A stretch of 64,000 bases of DNA from Trebonia sp963767685 (GTDB lineage: Bacteria; Actinomycetota; Actinomycetes; Streptosporangiales; Streptosporangiaceae): NCBI GenBank assembly GCA_963767685.1, contig CAVYEZ010000002.1:14296-78295 (forward strand), written 5' to 3'. The notes under the pieces were generated by a model. The model was not told the DNA's origin, did no database searches, and worked only from the letters and a program-made list of their open reading frames with translations. The position numbers were made by a program, and so were the translations under genes. The stretch's first letter is position 1. Every line of letters begins with the position of its first letter. Of the stretch, positions 61,716 to 64,000 are shown piece by piece.

Positions 61716-63731
61716 CTACTGGTAGAGCATGAACTCGCCGACCGGCAGCGGCCGGTTCACGATGCGGACGTCGCCGACAAAGCCGTGGAAGATCTGGTTG
61801 ATCGCGCCGCCGTACTCATAGCCGCCGAGCGCCCACGGCAGCGCCAGCTGGGTGATGCCGGTGGACTGGACGAGGGTCGGGTTGTCGACCGTCGGGCAGC
61901 CCTCGATGTACATGACCGTGTGCTTGCCGTCGTTGACCACCGCGAGGTGCCACCAGGTGTCCTCGGGCAGGCCCTGGCCCCAGTTGGTCGTCGGGTACGT
62001 GAGGTTCAGCGGGTAGGCGTTCCACTGCGGTTCCCGGTCGCCGGAGAAGCTGAACGTCGCGATGGGCTCGAGCGGGTCGGTGTTCTGGCCGGACTTGCCG
62101 GCCTGGCCGCTCTCGCCCCAGCGGCTGAGCACCGCCATCCACGAGTTGTTGTTCGAGTTCCAGTCGAGCGGGATCTTGACGTAGGTCTCGATCGTGAAGC
62201 CGCTGGCGAAGGTCTCGGTGTTCAGCGGGGCGTTCGCGCCGGTCGTGAGGTACGCGCCCTGCAGCGGGTTCTGGCCCCCGTCGAAGTACAGGCTGCCCTG
62301 CCCTGGCTGGCTTGGCGCGTGGTCGGTTGACCAGGTCAGGGCGGTGTTCGGGCTGCCCGGCACGGTGACGAGTGTGCTCAGGTCATTGCCGTGCCCGGAC
62401 CGGTCGGGGATCGTGGTGCCCGCCGCGACCGGTGCGCCGTTTGCGCCGCCGTTGTCGAACCGCCAGTAGGCGAGGGTGCCGGGGACCAGGACCGAGCTCG
62501 CGGGCCGGGCAGACGTCACCAGCGCCGTGGTGGTCGCCAGCCCGATCGTCGTGGCGGGCTTGGCGAGCCGGGTCGCGAAATCGATCGGCACGGCGAACCG
62601 GTCCACGGCGGTGGTGAGCCGGGACTCCTGCGCGGCGAGCACGTTGCGCTGCTGCGGCGGCCTGGTCAAGGCCCACGGCGACAGCGTCTCGACGTCGATG
62701 GTGTTCCGCGTCAGGTCGAAGTGGTACAGCCGCAGCATCGCGCCGCCGCCGAAGTACATGTTCTGGTAGTTCGTGATGTGCATCTGCACGTCGTTGCCCC
62801 GGGCGTTCGGCGCCGTCATCCGTCCCGGCGGCCAGTAGTGGCCGTTCAGGGTCAGGAAGATCTGGTCGTTCTCGTTGATCAGGCTGTCCCAGACGGTCTG
62901 GCCATAGCTGGAGAACGCGGCGTCGTTCGTCGGGTCGCCCGCCTGATACGGGTACACGTTGTCGTCGTAGGTCGACCCGATGATCTCGTGCGTGGTGAGG
63001 ATGACCGGCAGGGTCGGGTTCTCCGCGATGACCTGGTTGGCCCACGCGAACCCCCCCGACGAGGTCCGCCAGTCCATGGCGAGCAGCAGCCATTCCCGCC
63101 CGCCCGCGCGGAAGATGTGCGCGGTGTTGTACCCGGAGGAGTCCGAGCCTGCGAACGTGGCCGAGTTCTTGAACCGCTGCGGCCCCATGTTCTGCAGGTA
63201 CGGCGTGCTGCCGCGGGTGTCGTCGCCGCTGACGTCGTGGTTGCCCGCCAGCACGCTGTAGCCGACCCGCTGCTCGTCGAGGATGTCGAACGCCTTGCTG
63301 ACGTAGCCGAACGAGGACGCCTGGGCGTCTTCGGTCAGGTCGCCGAGGTGCGCCATGAAGACGATGTTCGACTCGCTTGAGCTGTTGGCGATGACGTAAC
63401 GGAAGGACTCCTCCTGCGGTTCCGGGTTCACGCTGCCCTGCGAGCCCCAGTAGAGGAACTGGGTGTCGGGCATGACCGCCAGGGTGAACCGGGGGCTGTC
63501 GGGATCGGGGTGCCACGCCGCGCCACGTCCGGCCGCAGCGGACTGCCCGGCCGCCGTGGCACCGGCCGCGGACGCCGGGGACACGGTCGCCACGCCCAGG
63601 GCTGCCGCGCCGGCCACCCCGGCCCCGGCCAGCCCGGCCGTGCGCAGGAACGCTCGCCGGTTCGGTCCGTTCGACGGATGCGATGACGGGTCAGCGTCCC
63701 CGTCATGCTGACACAGGATTTCCTGGCACAT
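61716..63731 (-). CDS. Tat-exported metallophosphoesterase with C-terminal LamG-like domain
   Basis: The 671-residue protein has a twin-arginine signal (PNRRAFLRTAGLAGAGVAGAAALG, cleavage near PASAAG). A calcineurin-like phosphoesterase domain follows, with metal motifs VMPDTQFLYW, HLGDLTED, AGNHDVSG, TTHEIIG and NGHYWPPG (~95-330). The last ~200 residues (LAYWRFDNGG..., SGFTIETYVKIP, HLAVVNDGKHTVMYIEG) form a LamG/concanavalin-like fold that may bind glycans. ATG at 63731 has a near-perfect GGAGGT site, so the longer frame is rejected. Substrate unknown; secreted. Confidence 0.9.
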   Translation of the reverse strand: MCQEILCQHDGDADPSSHPSNGPNRRAFLRTAGLAGAGVAGAAALGVATVSPASAAGATAAGQSAAAGRGAAWHPDPDSPRFTLAVMPDTQFLYWGSQGSVNPEPQEESFRYVIANSSSESNIVFMAHLGDLTEDAQASSFGYVSKAFDILDEQRVGYSVLAGNHDVSGDDTRGSTPYLQNMGPQRFKNSATFAGSDSSGYNTAHIFRAGGREWLLLAMDWRTSSGGFAWANQVIAENPTLPVILTTHEIIGSTYDDNVYPYQAGDPTNDAAFSSYGQTVWDSLINENDQIFLTLNGHYWPPGRMTAPNARGNDVQMHITNYQNMYFGGGAMLRLYHFDLTRNTIDVETLSPWALTRPPQQRNVLAAQESRLTTAVDRFAVPIDFATRLAKPATTIGLATTTALVTSARPASSVLVPGTLAYWRFDNGGANGAPVAAGTTIPDRSGHGNDLSTLVTVPGSPNTALTWSTDHAPSQPGQGSLYFDGGQNPLQGAYLTTGANAPLNTETFASGFTIETYVKIPLDWNSNNNSWMAVLSRWGESGQAGKSGQNTDPLEPIATFSFSGDREPQWNAYPLNLTYPTTNWGQGLPEDTWWHLAVVNDGKHTVMYIEGCPTVDNPTLVQSTGITQLALPWALGGYEYGGAINQIFHGFVGDVRIVNRPLPVGEFMLYQ

Positions 63732-63869
63732 GCTGATTACCTCCAGTACGGGCATGCAGTAGGCGAGTCGCACTGTACGCAGGACCGAGCAAGAGGGATC
63801 AAATACCGGGTGTCGGGCACGGATCGCGGACGTGACCAGAGCAGTAACCGACGTGGCCCGACACGTCCG

Positions 63870-64000
63870 CTAGACGTCGTAGGCGGTCGCCGTTGTGACG
63901 TGGGTGCGGCCTGATGGGGTGGTCCAGGCGGTGCCGTCGGGGGTGGGCTGGGTGACGGTCCAGCCGGGTGCTTGCTTCGTGCGGTGGTGGCGGCGGCATT
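63870..64000 (-). CDS. HNH endonuclease (DUF222/13E12 type), C-terminal end only
   Basis: The frame entering from the right edge reads CRRHHRTKQAPGWTVTQPTP then DGTAWTTPSGRTHVTTATAYDV and stops at 63870. CRxHHRxKQ followed by a Trp-rich tail is the typical end of actinobacterial 13E12/DUF222 HNH proteins, which are often repeated in genomes. The rest lies outside the window. Confidence 0.8.
   Translation of the reverse strand, partial: CRRHHRTKQAPGWTVTQPTPDGTAWTTPSGRTHVTTATAYDV

Noticed and set aside
63799..63999. 66-codon minus-strand frame at the right edge
   Set aside because: The HNH endonuclease end in a different frame (CRRHHRTKQ) is recognisable and excludes it.

Overview
The window is GC-rich chromosomal DNA from an actinomycete. 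The signs are GTG and TTG starts, menaquinone-type complex I, an AfsR-type SARP/NB-ARC/TPR regulator, a SigR-like sigma factor, an actinobacterial protein O-mannosyltransferase, and the pmt/rsmI and metG-tatD-rsmA-ispE neighbourhoods known from mycobacteria and streptomycetes. I would place it near Streptosporangiales/Streptomycetales-like lineages but cannot name a genus. No plasmid, phage or CRISPR locus is visible.

Region 1 (1-17.3 kb) is one long co-directional minus-strand block. Read 5' to 3' it is rplY, pth, cysQ, cysD, cysN, an S9 peptidase, menG, a geranylgeranyl-reductase-type flavoprotein and nuoABCDEFGH (nuoH runs off the left edge). It joins translation quality control, sulfate activation, menaquinone finishing and the respiratory complex that uses that quinone.

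Region 2 (17.3-24.3 kb) holds an AfsR-like regulator followed by a 68-residue protein made of eight PENTVG hexapeptides, with a SARP-type direct repeat in front. This is the architecture of afsR-afsS but with an unfamiliar repeat. A very structured 560-base spacer and the glmU-prs pair follow.

Region 3 (24.3-31.7 kb) is accessory: a 14-TM DHA2 transporter, a globin-fold protein lacking the proximal histidine, a hydrolase/regulator divergent pair, then about 2 kb of debris before tRNA-Gln(TTG). The debris includes a 580-base inverted-repeat element, a perfect 53-base palindrome, a decayed copy of the regulator gene end, and an HTH gene whose start codon appears changed from ATG to ATA.

Region 4 (31.7-43.1 kb) carries a delta-9 desaturase and TetR, a two-component system, a cysteine-dioxygenase/rhodanese pair, an ABC exporter with PadR, the tam/tamR divergent pair with two operator palindromes, and a DUF6230/DUF6114/secreted-protein module. 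Several of these genes carry single-base frameshifts, clustered enough that sequence error must be considered.

Region 5 (43.2-64 kb) is mostly housekeeping: an ABC-F ATPase, ispE, rsmA, tatD (frameshifted and carrying a palindromic insert; no rpfB next to it), metG, membrane glycosyltransferases, rsmI, pmt, a SigR-like sigma factor without an anti-sigma gene, an AsnB homologue with Ala in place of the catalytic Cys, an SDR, plsX, argS, a Tat-exported phosphoesterase with a LamG-like domain, and the end of an HNH endonuclease gene.
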